A stretch of 64,000 nt of DNA, taken from NCBI GenBank assembly GCA_035642535.1, contig DASQSE010000094.1:28608-92607 (forward strand), given 5' to 3'. Positions 33,056 through 42,435 of the stretch are shown here, piece by piece. A model generated the notes under the pieces. That model was not told the DNA's origin. It searched no databases and worked only from the letters and a program-made list of their open reading frames with translations. Position numbers and translations under genes: made by a program. This DNA comes from Jatrophihabitans sp035642535. GTDB lineage: Bacteria; Actinomycetota; Actinomycetes; Mycobacteriales; Jatrophihabitantaceae. Each line of letters opens with the position of its first letter. Positions within the stretch are counted from its first letter, which is position 1.

Positions 33056-35071
33056 ATGGACGCCACCGACGATGATTACCGTCCGTGGTTGCAGTGGTAT
33101 TCGCCCGGCGTCCCGAAGAAAGTAGCGATACCTGACGTAGGGCTGTTCCAACTGCTCGACGATGCGGTAGCAGAGTTCCCACGGCGCACTGCGCTGACCT
33201 TTCTAGGCCGCACGATGAGCTACCACGCGTTGGGGGACGCGGTGGAGCGGTTCGCCGGGGCGCTGCACGGGCTGGGTGTGCGTAAGGGCGACCGGGTCGC
33301 GCTGATCCTGCCCAACTGTCCGCAGAACGTCATCGCGTTCTTCGCGGTGCTCCGGCTGGGCGCGGTCGTCGTCTCGCATAACCCGCTCTACACACCGTCC
33401 GAGCTGCGGCACCAGCTCACCGACAGCGGCGCGACGGTTGCGCTCGTTTACGACGGTGCCTACCGGCGGCTCGAGGCGGCCCGGCCGGCGACGGAGTTGC
33501 GGCACGTGATCGTCACGTCGCTCGCGGAGTACCTGCCCTCCGGCAAGCGGCTCGCGCTCCGCCTCCCGTTCGCGGGCATGCGCGCGAAGCGTGAGCAGCT
33601 CATCACGGAGTTGCCTCCCGACGCCGATGTGCTGGACTTCGCGCATCTGATTCACACTCCGGCCGGGACGGCGCCGCACGTCGAGATCGCGGCCGAACAC
33701 GATCTGGCGCTGCTCCAATACACCGGCGGCACCACGGGTGTGCCGAAGGGCGCGATGCTGACGCACCGCAACCTGGTCGCCAACGCACATCAGGCGTGTG
33801 CGTGGGATCCGGAGGTGGAGCGTGGCGAGGAGACGGTGCTCGCCGCGCTGCCGATGTTCCACGTCTACGGCCTGACGATGTGCCTGACGATGCCGATCCT
33901 GATCGCGTCGACGATCGTGCTGCTCCCGACGTTCGAACTCGGCCTGCTGTTCTCGGCGATCGACAAGTGGCGGCCGACGGTGTTCCCCGGCGTGCCACCA
34001 ATGTACGACCAGATCGTGCGCTCGCGGCGCACCGGCCGGCACGACCTGCGCTCCATCCGCACCTGCGTCTCCGGCGCGATGCGGCTGCCGCCGGAGATCG
34101 TCGAGGGGTTCGCAAAGGTGACCGGCGGGCGGCTCGTGGAGGGATACGGGCTGACCGAGAGCTCGCCGGTGGCGCTCGCGAATCCGCTCGACCACAACGC
34201 CCGGCCAGGCACGATCGGGGTGCCGCTGCCGGGCACTGACATGCGTATCGCCGACCCGGAGGATCCGACGCGCGATGTTCCGCCTGGCGAGCCGGGCGAG
34301 CTGTGTGTCCGCGGTCCGCAGGTGTTTCGCGGCTACTGGCGCCAGTCGCGCGAATCGCAGGCGATGCTGCACGACGGCTGGCTGCACACGGCAGACATCG
34401 CGACGATGGACCACGACGGCTTCGTCACGATCATCGATCGCAAGCGCGACGTGATCCTCGCCAGTGGGTTCAGCATCTTCCCCTCCGAGATCGAGGACGT
34501 GCTCGAGCAGCACCCGGCCGTCGAATCGTGTGCCGTCGTCGGGGTGTCGCACTACTACCGCGGCGAGACCGTCAAGGCGTTCGTCGTGCTGCACGACGGC
34601 GAGCAGCTCGACGAGGCCGAACTGCACCGGTTCTGCGCGGCGCGACTGGCTGCGTACAAGGTGCCGTCGTCGTTCGAGTTCCGGAAGGATCTGCCGCGCA
34701 ATCTGCTCGGCAAGGTGTTGCGCCGGGTGCTGCGCGACGAGTACGAGGCGATCCGGGCGCGCACCCTGCACGACCCGCCGGAGGCGATCACCGGCCCGCT
34801 CGAGGTCATCGCAGACCCGCCCGAGGCGCTCACCGGCCCACTTCAGTACGTCGCGGACCCGCCTGCCATGCACCCAGAACCACTGCCGTTGGCCCCCCCG
34901 ACCCCGCCGCCGTTCCCGCCCCCGCCGCCCCCGCCGGTGGTTGCTCCGGAGCAGGCCGCGAGCAACGGGCACGGGCTCGTCGACGAGCTCGAGCGGCTGG
35001 TTCGGCTGCACGACGGGGGCGCGCTCACCGACGACGAATTCGCCGCCGCGAAGCTGCGCCTGCTCGGCTAG
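33056..35071 (+). CDS. fadD: Long-chain acyl-CoA synthetase with a C-terminal polyproline/SHOCT tail
   Basis: AMP-forming ligase that activates fatty acids with ATP and CoA. The adenylation domain is complete: P-loop YTGGTTGVPKGAML, VEGYGLTESSPV, the HTADIATMDHDGF hinge region, and the catalytic Lys in NLLGKVLRR. The last 100 residues are unusual: two copies of a DPPEA-[IL]-TGPL repeat, a proline run with nine consecutive prolines, then a 30-residue SHOCT-like helix pair (LVDELERLVRLHDGGALTDD and on). ATG 33056 is chosen over the TTG four codons earlier; neither has a good ribosome site. Confidence 0.9.
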   Translation: MDATDDDYRPWLQWYSPGVPKKVAIPDVGLFQLLDDAVAEFPRRTALTFLGRTMSYHALGDAVERFAGALHGLGVRKGDRVALILPNCPQNVIAFFAVLRLGAVVVSHNPLYTPSELRHQLTDSGATVALVYDGAYRRLEAARPATELRHVIVTSLAEYLPSGKRLALRLPFAGMRAKREQLITELPPDADVLDFAHLIHTPAGTAPHVEIAAEHDLALLQYTGGTTGVPKGAMLTHRNLVANAHQACAWDPEVERGEETVLAALPMFHVYGLTMCLTMPILIASTIVLLPTFELGLLFSAIDKWRPTVFPGVPPMYDQIVRSRRTGRHDLRSIRTCVSGAMRLPPEIVEGFAKVTGGRLVEGYGLTESSPVALANPLDHNARPGTIGVPLPGTDMRIADPEDPTRDVPPGEPGELCVRGPQVFRGYWRQSRESQAMLHDGWLHTADIATMDHDGFVTIIDRKRDVILASGFSIFPSEIEDVLEQHPAVESCAVVGVSHYYRGETVKAFVVLHDGEQLDEAELHRFCAARLAAYKVPSSFEFRKDLPRNLLGKVLRRVLRDEYEAIRARTLHDPPEAITGPLEVIADPPEALTGPLQYVADPPAMHPEPLPLAPPTPPPFPPPPPPPVVAPEQAASNGHGLVDELERLVRLHDGGALTDDEFAAAKLRLLG

Positions 35072-35096
35072 GACCTACCGCCCGGACTCATTGGAT

Positions 35097-35112
35097 CGCG
35101 GTCGGAACCGCG
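35097..35112. terminator. Possible bidirectional terminator hairpin
   Basis: CGCGGT-CGGA-ACCGCG forms a 6-bp stem in the 42-bp gap between the convergent fadD and ddl genes. There is no T-run on either side, so rho-independent activity is doubtful. Confidence 0.35.
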
Positions 35113-35113
35113 C

Positions 35114-36190
35114 TCAGGTGTGCGCGCGGCGCAGCGCGGCAGTGATCAGGCGATCGACGAGCGTCGGGTAGTCGACGCCGGTGGCGGCCCACATCCGCGG
35201 GAACATCGAGATGTGCGTGAAGCCGGGCATGGTGTTGATCTCGTTGACCAGCACCCGCTCGTCCGGCGTGACGAAGAAGTCGACCCGCGCCAGGCCGGCG
35301 CAGTCGAGCGCGGTGAACGCCCGGCCCGCAGCATCCCGCACGCGAGCCGCCACGTCCGCTGATAGCTCCGCGGGGACGTCGAAGTCGCACGCGTCGTCGA
35401 GGTACTTCGCGTCGAAGTCGTACCAGTCGTGGCCGGCCCGCAGCTTGATCTCCGCGGGAACGCTCGCCTCGGGCAGCCCGTCCTCGTTCTCGAGGACGCC
35501 GCACTCGATCTCGCGACCGGTAACTGCCGCCTCGACCAACGCCTTCGTGTCGTGCACGAACGCCAGCTCGACAGCTTCGGGGAGCTCGTCCCAGTCGGTG
35601 ACCTTCGTGATGCCGACGCTCGATCCCGCGCGCGCCGGCTTGACGAACACCGGCAGGCCGAGGTGGCGCAGGTCGACGGTCGAGTACGGGCGGCCGCGGC
35701 GCAGCACCGCGTACTCACCCGTGTCGAGCCCCGCCGAGCGCAGCAGGATCTTGGTGAATTCCTTGTCCATACCGGCGGCGCTGGCGAGCACGCCGGCACC
35801 GACGTACGGGATGCCGGCCATCTCCAGCATTCCCTGGATCGTGCCGTCCTCGCCGTAGCGCCCGTGCAGCACCGGGAACACCACGTCGACGGATTCAAGG
35901 ATCTGCACCGCGGCGCCGGGCTCGAAGGCGACCAGCGACGCCGACGTCGGATCGGCGGGCAGCACCACCGACGTGCCCTTCTCGACTTCCGGCAGCGAGC
36001 GGCCGGTGATCTGGAGCGTTTCCGGGGTGGCGTCGGTGAGCATCCACTGCCCGGACGGAGTGATCCCGACCGGGAGCACGTCGTACTTCTCCGGGTCGAG
36101 AGCGGCGATGACGCTGCCCGCAGAGACCACAGACACCCCGTGCTCGCTGCTCCGTCCCCCGTAGATGACGGCCACTCGAATGCGTCCCAC
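35114..36190 (-). CDS. ddl: D-alanine--D-alanine ligase
   Basis: ATP-grasp enzyme that makes D-Ala-D-Ala for peptidoglycan. The N-terminus (M)GRIRVAVIYGGRSSEHGVS is diagnostic, HGRYGEDGTIQGMLE follows, then VKPARAGSSVGITKV (ATP-binding), EIECGVLEN and the metal/substrate loop VNEINTMPGFTHISMFP. The 358 residues match DdlA. GTG 36190 is the start that gives the usual N-terminus; upstream frame is a shadow of gpsA. It lies 23 bp downstream of gpsA, as in mycobacteria. Confidence 0.96.
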   Translation of the reverse strand: MGRIRVAVIYGGRSSEHGVSVVSAGSVIAALDPEKYDVLPVGITPSGQWMLTDATPETLQITGRSLPEVEKGTSVVLPADPTSASLVAFEPGAAVQILESVDVVFPVLHGRYGEDGTIQGMLEMAGIPYVGAGVLASAAGMDKEFTKILLRSAGLDTGEYAVLRRGRPYSTVDLRHLGLPVFVKPARAGSSVGITKVTDWDELPEAVELAFVHDTKALVEAAVTGREIECGVLENEDGLPEASVPAEIKLRAGHDWYDFDAKYLDDACDFDVPAELSADVAARVRDAAGRAFTALDCAGLARVDFFVTPDERVLVNEINTMPGFTHISMFPRMWAATGVDYPTLVDRLITAALRRAHT

Positions 36191-36213
36191 GCTGACCGAC
36201 CCTACAAGTACGC

Positions 36214-37215
36214 CTACGACTCCGATTTCATCGATCGCGACATGAGCTGCTCGAGCATTTGCCGAGGGGTGATTCGCCCGGAACACACCGCCTCGACCGC
36301 CGCGGTGATGGGCACCTCGACGTCGTGTCGCTGCGCGAGTTCGAGGATGGCACGACAGGACTGCACGCCCTCCGCCACCTGGCCACGCGTCTCGGCCTGC
36401 GCCTGCTCGATGGTCTCGCCACGGCCGAGCCGCTCGCCGAAGGTGCGGTTGCGGGACAGCGGCGAGTTGCAGGTGGCGACGAGGTCGCCCAACCCGGCGA
36501 GCCCGGCGAAGGTCAGCGGGTCGGCGCCGAGGCACTCGCCCAGCCGCGCCGTCTCCGCGAGGCCGCGGGTGATGATCGAGGCTCCCGTGTTGTCACCGAA
36601 CCCCATACCCTGCCCGATGCCGCACGCCAGCGCGATGACGTTCTTGACCGCGCCGCCCAGCTCGCAACCGACCACGTCGGCGTTCGTGTACGGGCGGAAG
36701 TAGGGCGTGCTGCACAGCTTCTGCACCTCGGCGGCGCGGGCCTCGTCCACGCACGCGATGACCGTCGCCGTCGGCTGCTCGTCCGCGATCTCGCGGGCGA
36801 GATTCGGCCCCGTGACGACCGCGATCCGCTCGAGCGGAGCGCCGCTCAGCTCGGCGACGACCTCGCTCATCCGCTTCGTGGTACCGAGTTCGACACCCTT
36901 CATCAGGCTGACGAGCACGGCGTCGTCCGGTAGATGCGGCGCCCACTCGACAAGGTTCGCGCGCAGTGTCTGGGCGGGGATCGCAAACGCGACGAGTCCT
37001 GCGTCGCGCATCGCGACGGCGGGGTCGTGCGTCGCGACCAGCATCGCGGGCAGCTCGACACCCGGCAGGTAGTCCGCGTTGTGGTGCCGCTCGTTGATCT
37101 CCTCGGCGAGCTCAGGGCGCCGCGTCCACAGGGTCACGTCGTTGCCGGCGTCGACGAGCACCTTGCCGAACGCGGTGCCCCAGGATCCGGCGCCCAGCAC
37201 CGCCGCCCTGCTCAC
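36214..37215 (-). CDS. gpsA: Glycerol-3-phosphate dehydrogenase [NAD(P)+]
   Basis: Makes sn-glycerol-3-phosphate for phospholipid synthesis. The Rossmann motif AAVLGAGSWGTAFGKVL opens the protein; LMKGVELGTTKRMSEVV and the catalytic Lys in CELGGAVKNVIALACGI follow, with GDNTGASIITRGLAE and GLAGLGDLVATC in the C-terminal helical domain. About 333 residues. GTG 37215 has GAGG 8 nt upstream; ATG 37245 is an alternative overlapping plsC. Grouped with plsC, whose product uses glycerol phosphate-derived substrates. Confidence 0.96.
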   Translation of the reverse strand: MSRAAVLGAGSWGTAFGKVLVDAGNDVTLWTRRPELAEEINERHHNADYLPGVELPAMLVATHDPAVAMRDAGLVAFAIPAQTLRANLVEWAPHLPDDAVLVSLMKGVELGTTKRMSEVVAELSGAPLERIAVVTGPNLAREIADEQPTATVIACVDEARAAEVQKLCSTPYFRPYTNADVVGCELGGAVKNVIALACGIGQGMGFGDNTGASIITRGLAETARLGECLGADPLTFAGLAGLGDLVATCNSPLSRNRTFGERLGRGETIEQAQAETRGQVAEGVQSCRAILELAQRHDVEVPITAAVEAVCSGRITPRQMLEQLMSRSMKSES

Positions 37216-37234
37216 GGCACCGCCTCGCTCGCTG

Positions 37235-38011
37235 TCACGCCGCATCGCCACGCTCGGTCTGCGCCTTCTCGGACGGACGCACCCAGTAGAAGAGATCACC
37301 GGTCGGCGCCGGCACGCCACGCAACTCGGCCACGTCGGCACGCAGTCGCCGCATGATGACGTCGGTGATCTCGTGCAGGGTCGCGGCCGTCGGTTCGCGA
37401 TCGCGGAACGCGCTCAGCTCGATCGGCTCGCCGACGGAGATGACATGCCGTGGCCGCGGGAACAGCTTGACCTTCTTCTTGTACAGGTCGAACTGCGCCT
37501 GCACGCCCCACTGGGCCACCGGGATCACCGGCACGTCGGGGGCGAGGGTGGCCAACCGGGCGGCGCCGGTCTTGCCGACCATCGGCCAGCCGTCCGGATC
37601 ACGGGTGACCGTGCCTTCCGGGTGCATGACGATGACAGCGCCGCGTTCGAGGGCCGTGACGGCAGCGTCCAGCGACTGGCGGGCGTCCGCGGTCCCGCGT
37701 CGCACCGGGATCTGATCCATCTGGCGCATCAGCCAGCCGACGAAGGTGACCGCGAAGATCGAGTCCTTGGCGAGGAAGTGTGGCTTGCGCGCGGCATCGA
37801 GGACGAACTTGGCCATGAGGAACGGGTCGACGTGCGACACATGGTTCGTCACGATGATCACGGGCCCCTGCTGCGGAACCCGCTCGACGTTGCGATAGCG
37901 CACCTTGAACAGCGCCGTCATCGGGTAGTAGAGGAGCAGCCACAAGCAGCGGAGGGCCCAGCCCATCTTCTCGCCGTATCCGGGCCTGCGCAGTTTGTGC
38001 AGCCGTGCCAC
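37235..38011 (-). CDS. plsC: 1-acyl-sn-glycerol-3-phosphate acyltransferase (PlsC family)
   Basis: Membrane-associated acyltransferase making phosphatidic acid. The catalytic HX4D motif is NHVSHVDPF, the substrate motif HPEGTVTRD follows, and a hydrophobic stretch LRCLWLLLYYPMTALF lies at the N-terminus. The total is 258 residues. GTG 38011 is strongly supported by GGAGAGGAG 7 nt upstream. It is transcribed with gpsA and ddl and divergently from cofC. The lysophosphatidate-specific role is inferred from family; other PlsC-like acyltransferases exist in actinobacteria. Confidence 0.88.
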   Translation of the reverse strand: MARLHKLRRPGYGEKMGWALRCLWLLLYYPMTALFKVRYRNVERVPQQGPVIIVTNHVSHVDPFLMAKFVLDAARKPHFLAKDSIFAVTFVGWLMRQMDQIPVRRGTADARQSLDAAVTALERGAVIVMHPEGTVTRDPDGWPMVGKTGAARLATLAPDVPVIPVAQWGVQAQFDLYKKKVKLFPRPRHVISVGEPIELSAFRDREPTAATLHEITDVIMRRLRADVAELRGVPAPTGDLFYWVRPSEKAQTERGDAA

Positions 38012-38080
38012 GTGCCGTCTCCTCTCCGTTGCGATGCAGTCTGCCCCATCTGACAGGCCCCGACTCATACGCACACTTCG

Positions 38081-38086
38081 TAGACT
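38081..38086 (+). promoter_or_regulatory. Likely -10 box for leaderless cofC
   Basis: TAGACT ends 7 nt before ATG 38094. No Shine-Dalgarno is present, so the mRNA probably begins at or next to the start codon. Confidence 0.45.
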
Positions 38087-38093
38087 CATCAAC

Positions 38094-38726
38094 ATGCGCT
38101 GGACCGTCGTCATCCCGGCAAAAGCCCTGCCGGGGGCGAAATCCCGGCTGCTGCCGGCCAGCGCCGATCAGGACGCGCACCGACGCCTGGTCGAATCCAT
38201 CCGCGCGGACACCATGTCCGCCGCGCGGTCGGCTGCGGGCACGGCGCGCGTGCTGGTCGTCGCAGACAACTCCGACGTGCCCGGCGCGTTCGTGCAGACC
38301 CGTCCCGGCCTCAATGCGGCGCTGGGTGAAGCCGCCGACCACGCGACGCGCACCTGGCCGGCTGACGGCGTGGTCGCGCTCGTCGGCGACCTGCCGGCGC
38401 TGCAGCCCGAGGCGCTGGCCGCGGCGCTCGCCGCCGCCGCGCAACACGCCCGCTCGTTCGTGGCCGACGCGCCCGGCACCGGCACCACGATGCTCGCGGC
38501 CTTGCCCGGCACACCTCTCTGGCCGGCGTTCGGCCGCGACTCAGCCGCTCGGCACGCTGCGGTGGCAGCACTGCTCGACGCGGCACCGAGCCTGCGCCAC
38601 GACGTCGACACCGCCGAAGATCTGCTGGCCGCGGCCGCGCTCGGGCTAGGGCCCGCGACCAGTGCCGTGCTTTCTCGTTCTGCTGTCTTCGTCCGTTCAA
38701 CTGGACACGGCATGATTGCGACATGA
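38094..38726 (+). CDS. cofC: 2-phospho-L-lactate/phosphoenolpyruvate guanylyltransferase (CofC/FbiD)
   Basis: Coenzyme F420 biosynthesis: activates phospholactate or phosphoenolpyruvate with GTP. The GT-A fold is recognised by VVIPAKALPGAKSRLLP at the N-terminus, VALVGDLPALQPEAL with a metal-binding Asp, and the C-terminal LRHDVDTAEDLLAA. The 210 residues fit. It is the ortholog of Rv2983, which also precedes ppk. Its stop overlaps the ppk ATG (ATGA), so the two are coupled. An F420-dependent nitroreductase gene is encoded at 50587. Confidence 0.93.
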   Translation: MRWTVVIPAKALPGAKSRLLPASADQDAHRRLVESIRADTMSAARSAAGTARVLVVADNSDVPGAFVQTRPGLNAALGEAADHATRTWPADGVVALVGDLPALQPEALAAALAAAAQHARSFVADAPGTGTTMLAALPGTPLWPAFGRDSAARHAAVAALLDAAPSLRHDVDTAEDLLAAAALGLGPATSAVLSRSAVFVRSTGHGMIAT

Positions 38727-40858
38727 GCGAGACGGTCCGCAGCCTGTCGATCGATCCCACGGACTCGGTACCGGAGGGTGATCTCGCCGAGGCCACCGAG
38801 CACGTCGCCGACCTGCCCGACGACCGATTCGGCAACCGCGAGCTGTCCTGGTTGGCCTTTAGCGAGCGGGTGCTCGCCCAGGGCGAGGACGAGGGGCAGC
38901 GGCTGCTGGAGAGGGTGAAGTTCTTCGCAATCTTCGCCGACATCCTCGACGAGTTCTACATGGTCCGCATCGCCGGGCTGAAGCGCCGCGCGGACATGGG
39001 GCTGCAGGTCACCTCGGCCGACGGCCTTTCACCGCGCGAGGTGCTCGCCGCGCTCGCCGAGCGCATCCGCGAGCTGGTCGACCGGCACGCCCGCGGCTTC
39101 CGGGACGACCTGGCGCCCAAGCTTGCCGCCGAGGGCATCCACATTCGCCGCTGGGACGACCTGGACATCGCGGAGCGCAGCCGGCTGGCGGCGTACTTCG
39201 AGTCGAAGGTTTTCCCCCTCCTCACACCGCTGGCGGTCGATCCGTCCCACCCGTTCCCGTACATCTCCGGGCTTTCGCTCAACCTCGCCGTGCTGGTGCG
39301 CAACCCTGACGACGACGTGCAGCGCTTCGCACGGGTGAAGGTGCCGAACAACGTGCCGCGCTTCGTGGTCGTCTCGCAGGGCTCTGCCGAGACGGAGTTC
39401 CTCCCACTCGAGGAGCTGATCGCCGCACACCTGCCGATGCTGTTCCCGGGCATGGAGGTCGTCGAGCACCACCTGTTCCGGATCACCCGCAATGCGGACT
39501 TCGATGTCGAGGAGGACCGCGACGAGGATCTGCTACAGGCGCTGGAGCGCGAGCTCATGCGCCGCCGGTTCGGGCCGGCCGTGCGCCTCGAGGTCACCGA
39601 CGACATCGACGACTCAGTCGTCGCGCTGCTCACCAGCGAGATCGACGTCGACGCCGACGATGTGCTGCGCGTGCCAGGCCTGCTCGACCTCAGCGCGCTG
39701 TGGCAGGTCTACGGACTGGACCGGCCGTCACTGAAGGACCGTCCCTTCGTCCCGGCGACGAACCCCCGCTTCGCCGAGGGCGAGACACCGAAGTCGGTGT
39801 TCTCGACGCTGCGCGACGGGGACGTGCTCGTCCACCACCCTTACGAGTCGTTCGCCACGAGCACGCAGCGCTTCATCGAGCAGGCGGCTGCCGATCCGCG
39901 GGTGCTGGCGATCAAGCAGACGTTGTACCGCACGTCCGGCGACTCACCGATCGTCGACGCGCTGATCGACGCCGCCGAGGCGGGCAAGCAGGTGGTGGCG
40001 CTCGTGGAGATCAAGGCCCGCTTCGACGAGCAGGCCAACATCAAATGGGCGCGTGCACTGGAGCGTGCGGGCTGCCACGTGGTCTACGGCTTCGTTGGGC
40101 TGAAGACGCACTGCAAGACCGCGCTGGTCGTGCGGCAGGAGGGCAGTCAGATCCGGCGCTATGCGCACGTCGGCACCGGCAACTACAACCCGAAGACCGC
40201 GCGCCTTTACGAGGACCTCGGGTTGTTCACCGCCGACGAGGACATCTGCGCCGACGTCACCGACCTGTTCAACGTGTTGACCGGTTACTCGCGGCAGACC
40301 GAGTATCGCTCGCTGCTCGTGGCGCCACAGCGGCTCCGCTCGGGGCTCATCGAACGTATCGAGCGGGAGATGGAACTGGCGCGTGCCGGACGGCCGGCGC
40401 ATATCCGGTTCAAGACGAATCACCTCGTCGACGAGCACACGATCGACGCGCTGTACCGGGCTTCGAAGGCAGGCGTGCGGGTCGAGCTGCTCGTGCGGAC
40501 GTTCTGCACGATCCGCGCGGGCGTACCGGGGTTGTCGGAGAACATCCGGGTGCGCTCGATCCTCGGCCGCTTCCTCGAGCACTCGCGCATCTACCACTTC
40601 GGCGGGGACGGCAGCCCGGAGTACTGGATGGGTTCGGCCGACCTGATGCATCGCAACCTCGACCGCCGCGTCGAGGTGCTGTGCGAGGTGTCCGACCGGC
40701 AGGCCCGCGCGCACCTCTCCGGTTTCCTCGACGCTGCCTTCGACGACCAGACCGCGGCGTGGGACCTGCAGCCCGACGGCGAATGGCTGCGCACCGGCGA
40801 TGCCCACCACGACGTCCAGGAGCTGCTCATGAGGCGACTCGCAGACCGCAGCGAGTAG
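38723..40858 (+). CDS. ppk: Polyphosphate kinase
   Basis: Transfers ATP gamma-phosphate to polyphosphate and is autophosphorylated on histidine. The 711-residue protein has the N-terminal NRELSWLAFSERVLAQ, the head domain, HPYESFATSTQRFIEQA, and two phospholipase-D-like C-terminal domains. Catalytic histidines are in YAHVGTGNYNPKTARLYEDLG (shown within one conserved block) and LEHSRIYHFGGDG. It is coupled to cofC upstream and to mutT1 2 nt downstream, the order found in mycobacteria. Confidence 0.97.
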   Translation: MSETVRSLSIDPTDSVPEGDLAEATEHVADLPDDRFGNRELSWLAFSERVLAQGEDEGQRLLERVKFFAIFADILDEFYMVRIAGLKRRADMGLQVTSADGLSPREVLAALAERIRELVDRHARGFRDDLAPKLAAEGIHIRRWDDLDIAERSRLAAYFESKVFPLLTPLAVDPSHPFPYISGLSLNLAVLVRNPDDDVQRFARVKVPNNVPRFVVVSQGSAETEFLPLEELIAAHLPMLFPGMEVVEHHLFRITRNADFDVEEDRDEDLLQALERELMRRRFGPAVRLEVTDDIDDSVVALLTSEIDVDADDVLRVPGLLDLSALWQVYGLDRPSLKDRPFVPATNPRFAEGETPKSVFSTLRDGDVLVHHPYESFATSTQRFIEQAAADPRVLAIKQTLYRTSGDSPIVDALIDAAEAGKQVVALVEIKARFDEQANIKWARALERAGCHVVYGFVGLKTHCKTALVVRQEGSQIRRYAHVGTGNYNPKTARLYEDLGLFTADEDICADVTDLFNVLTGYSRQTEYRSLLVAPQRLRSGLIERIEREMELARAGRPAHIRFKTNHLVDEHTIDALYRASKAGVRVELLVRTFCTIRAGVPGLSENIRVRSILGRFLEHSRIYHFGGDGSPEYWMGSADLMHRNLDRRVEVLCEVSDRQARAHLSGFLDAAFDDQTAAWDLQPDGEWLRTGDAHHDVQELLMRRLADRSE

Positions 40859-40860
40859 CC

Positions 40861-41742
40861 GTGCCGCGCCGTACACCGCCCCCGGACGTGCGCGCCTCCG
40901 GCGGCGTCGTCTGGCGACACGGATCAGGCGGCAAGGTCGAGGTGGCGGTCATCCATCGGCCGCGCTACGACGACTGGTCACTGCCGAAGGGCAAGCTCGA
41001 GGAGGGCGAGACCGAGCTCGGGTGCGCGGTGCGAGAGGTCGGCGAGGAGCTGGGCGCACACGTCGCCGTATCGCGGCGCATCGGCGACGTGACCTACGAC
41101 GTCCCGCTCGGCGCCAAGAAGGTGACCTACTGGGCGATGCGGCACCTCGACGGCAACTTCACGCCGACTGCCGAGGTCGACGCGGCCCAGTGGCTACGAC
41201 CGATGGCCGCACGCGAACACCTCACCTACGCCTTCGACCGCCGCATGGTTGCCGACTTCGACGCGGTACCGCTCCCCGACTCGGTGATCCTGCTCGTCCG
41301 GCACGCGAAGGCCGGCAAGCGCAGCGAGTGGCGCGGCCGGGACAAACAGCGCCCGCTGGAGCCCGCAGGGGCGGCACAGGCCACACGACTCGCGTCCGTG
41401 CTGGCACTCTTTCGCCCGGATCGGATCCTGTCGGCGGATCCGGTCCGCTGCGTCGAGACCGTGCAGCCGCTCGCCGATCACCTGGGGCTTGGCGTCGTCG
41501 TCGATCCGGTGTTCGGCGACGACTCGTTCGCCGCGGCACCGCAAGCGACCGAGGACGCGGTGATGGCGCTCGCCAAGCCGGGCAGGGTCAGCGTCTTGTG
41601 CAGCCAGGGCGTGACGATCCCGAGCATGATCGACCGGCTCGGGCGCGGCGTGGTCGACTCGGACACCAAGAAGGGTGCGTTCTGGGCACTCGCCGTCGTC
41701 GACGGCACGGTCGTGTCGATGGACTACTACCCGCCCGAGTGA
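40861..41742 (+). CDS. mutT1: Nudix hydrolase fused to a histidine phosphatase (MutT1)
   Basis: Two-domain enzyme that sanitises oxidised nucleotides. The Nudix box is complete, G-x5-E-x7-REVGEELG (from GKLEEGETELG on), at about residues 44-66. The second half is a SixA-like phosphatase with LLVRHAKAGKRSEW and a later catalytic-site stretch LCSQGVTIPSM, where Gln replaces the usual second His. M. tuberculosis MutT1 (Rv2985) has the same fusion and position next to ppk; it converts 8-oxo-dGTP to the monophosphate. GTG 40861 starts 2 nt after the ppk stop. Confidence 0.93.
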   Translation: MPRRTPPPDVRASGGVVWRHGSGGKVEVAVIHRPRYDDWSLPKGKLEEGETELGCAVREVGEELGAHVAVSRRIGDVTYDVPLGAKKVTYWAMRHLDGNFTPTAEVDAAQWLRPMAAREHLTYAFDRRMVADFDAVPLPDSVILLVRHAKAGKRSEWRGRDKQRPLEPAGAAQATRLASVLALFRPDRILSADPVRCVETVQPLADHLGLGVVVDPVFGDDSFAAAPQATEDAVMALAKPGRVSVLCSQGVTIPSMIDRLGRGVVDSDTKKGAFWALAVVDGTVVSMDYYPPE

Positions 41743-41754
41743 GGCGGTGGCCGG

Positions 41755-42375
41755 TTACTTCTTCTTGGCCGGCGCCTTCTTCGCGGTGGACTTCTTCGTC
41801 GCCTTCTTCGCGGGCGCCTTCTTGGCTGTCGACTTCGCAGTTGACTTCGTCGCCTTCTTGGCCGGCGCCTTCTTCGCTGCCGCCTTCGCGGTCGTCTTCT
41901 TCGCCGTCGTCTTCTTGGCGGCCGTCTTCTTCGCCGGTGCCTTCTTCGCGGCTGTCTGCTTGCCGCCCGACTTCTTGACGGCGGCGGCCGCCTTGCCCGG
42001 CGCATCGCGCACCACATCGGCCGCGTCGCGCACCCGGGCCGCGGCCTTGCCCACGGCCGCCTGTGCTCGCGCCGTGCCCTCCTGGGTGAATCCGCGTGCA
42101 CCGCTGGCGATCGCCTTGAACTCGGCGCCCGGCCGGAACGCGGGAACTCGCGACGCGGCGACCTCCACCTGCGCACCCGTCGCAGGATTGCGCGCAGTGC
42201 GGGCGGCCCGCTCGCGCCGCTCGAACACACCGAAGCCTGAGATCGCGACCTTCTCGCCGCGCGCAATCGCCGCATAGACGCTGTCGATCACCGCGTCGAG
42301 AGCCGCCGCTGCGCGCTTCCTGTCACCGTCGAGACGCTCCGCGAGCATCTCGACGAGCTGAGCCTTGTTCGGCAC
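41755..42375 (-). CDS. hupB: Histone-like DNA-binding protein HU with Lys/Ala-rich tail
   Basis: Nucleoid protein of 206 residues. The first 90 are the HU fold ((M)PNKAQLVEMLAERL, GEKVAISGFGVFERRERAAR, RNPATGA, VPAFRPGAEFK). Residues from about 145 onward are a low-complexity tail of PAKKA/TAKKT repeats that resembles eukaryotic H1, typical of actinobacterial HupB. GTG 42375 has GGGGAGG 4-5 nt upstream. It converges with mutT1 12 bp away. The repeat tract is prone to length change between strains. Confidence 0.95.
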   Translation of the reverse strand: MPNKAQLVEMLAERLDGDRKRAAAALDAVIDSVYAAIARGEKVAISGFGVFERRERAARTARNPATGAQVEVAASRVPAFRPGAEFKAIASGARGFTQEGTARAQAAVGKAAARVRDAADVVRDAPGKAAAAVKKSGGKQTAAKKAPAKKTAAKKTTAKKTTAKAAAKKAPAKKATKSTAKSTAKKAPAKKATKKSTAKKAPAKKK

Positions 42376-42435
42376 GAATCCTCCCCGGACGGGTCGCTGG
42401 TTTTCGCAGCACAACCTACCCGAGCAAGCGACCAC

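Noticed and set aside
33203..35011. Open frame of 602 codons opposite fadD
   Set aside because: Composition is Arg/Val/Gln-rich with no recognisable motif, while the plus strand carries a complete ligase.
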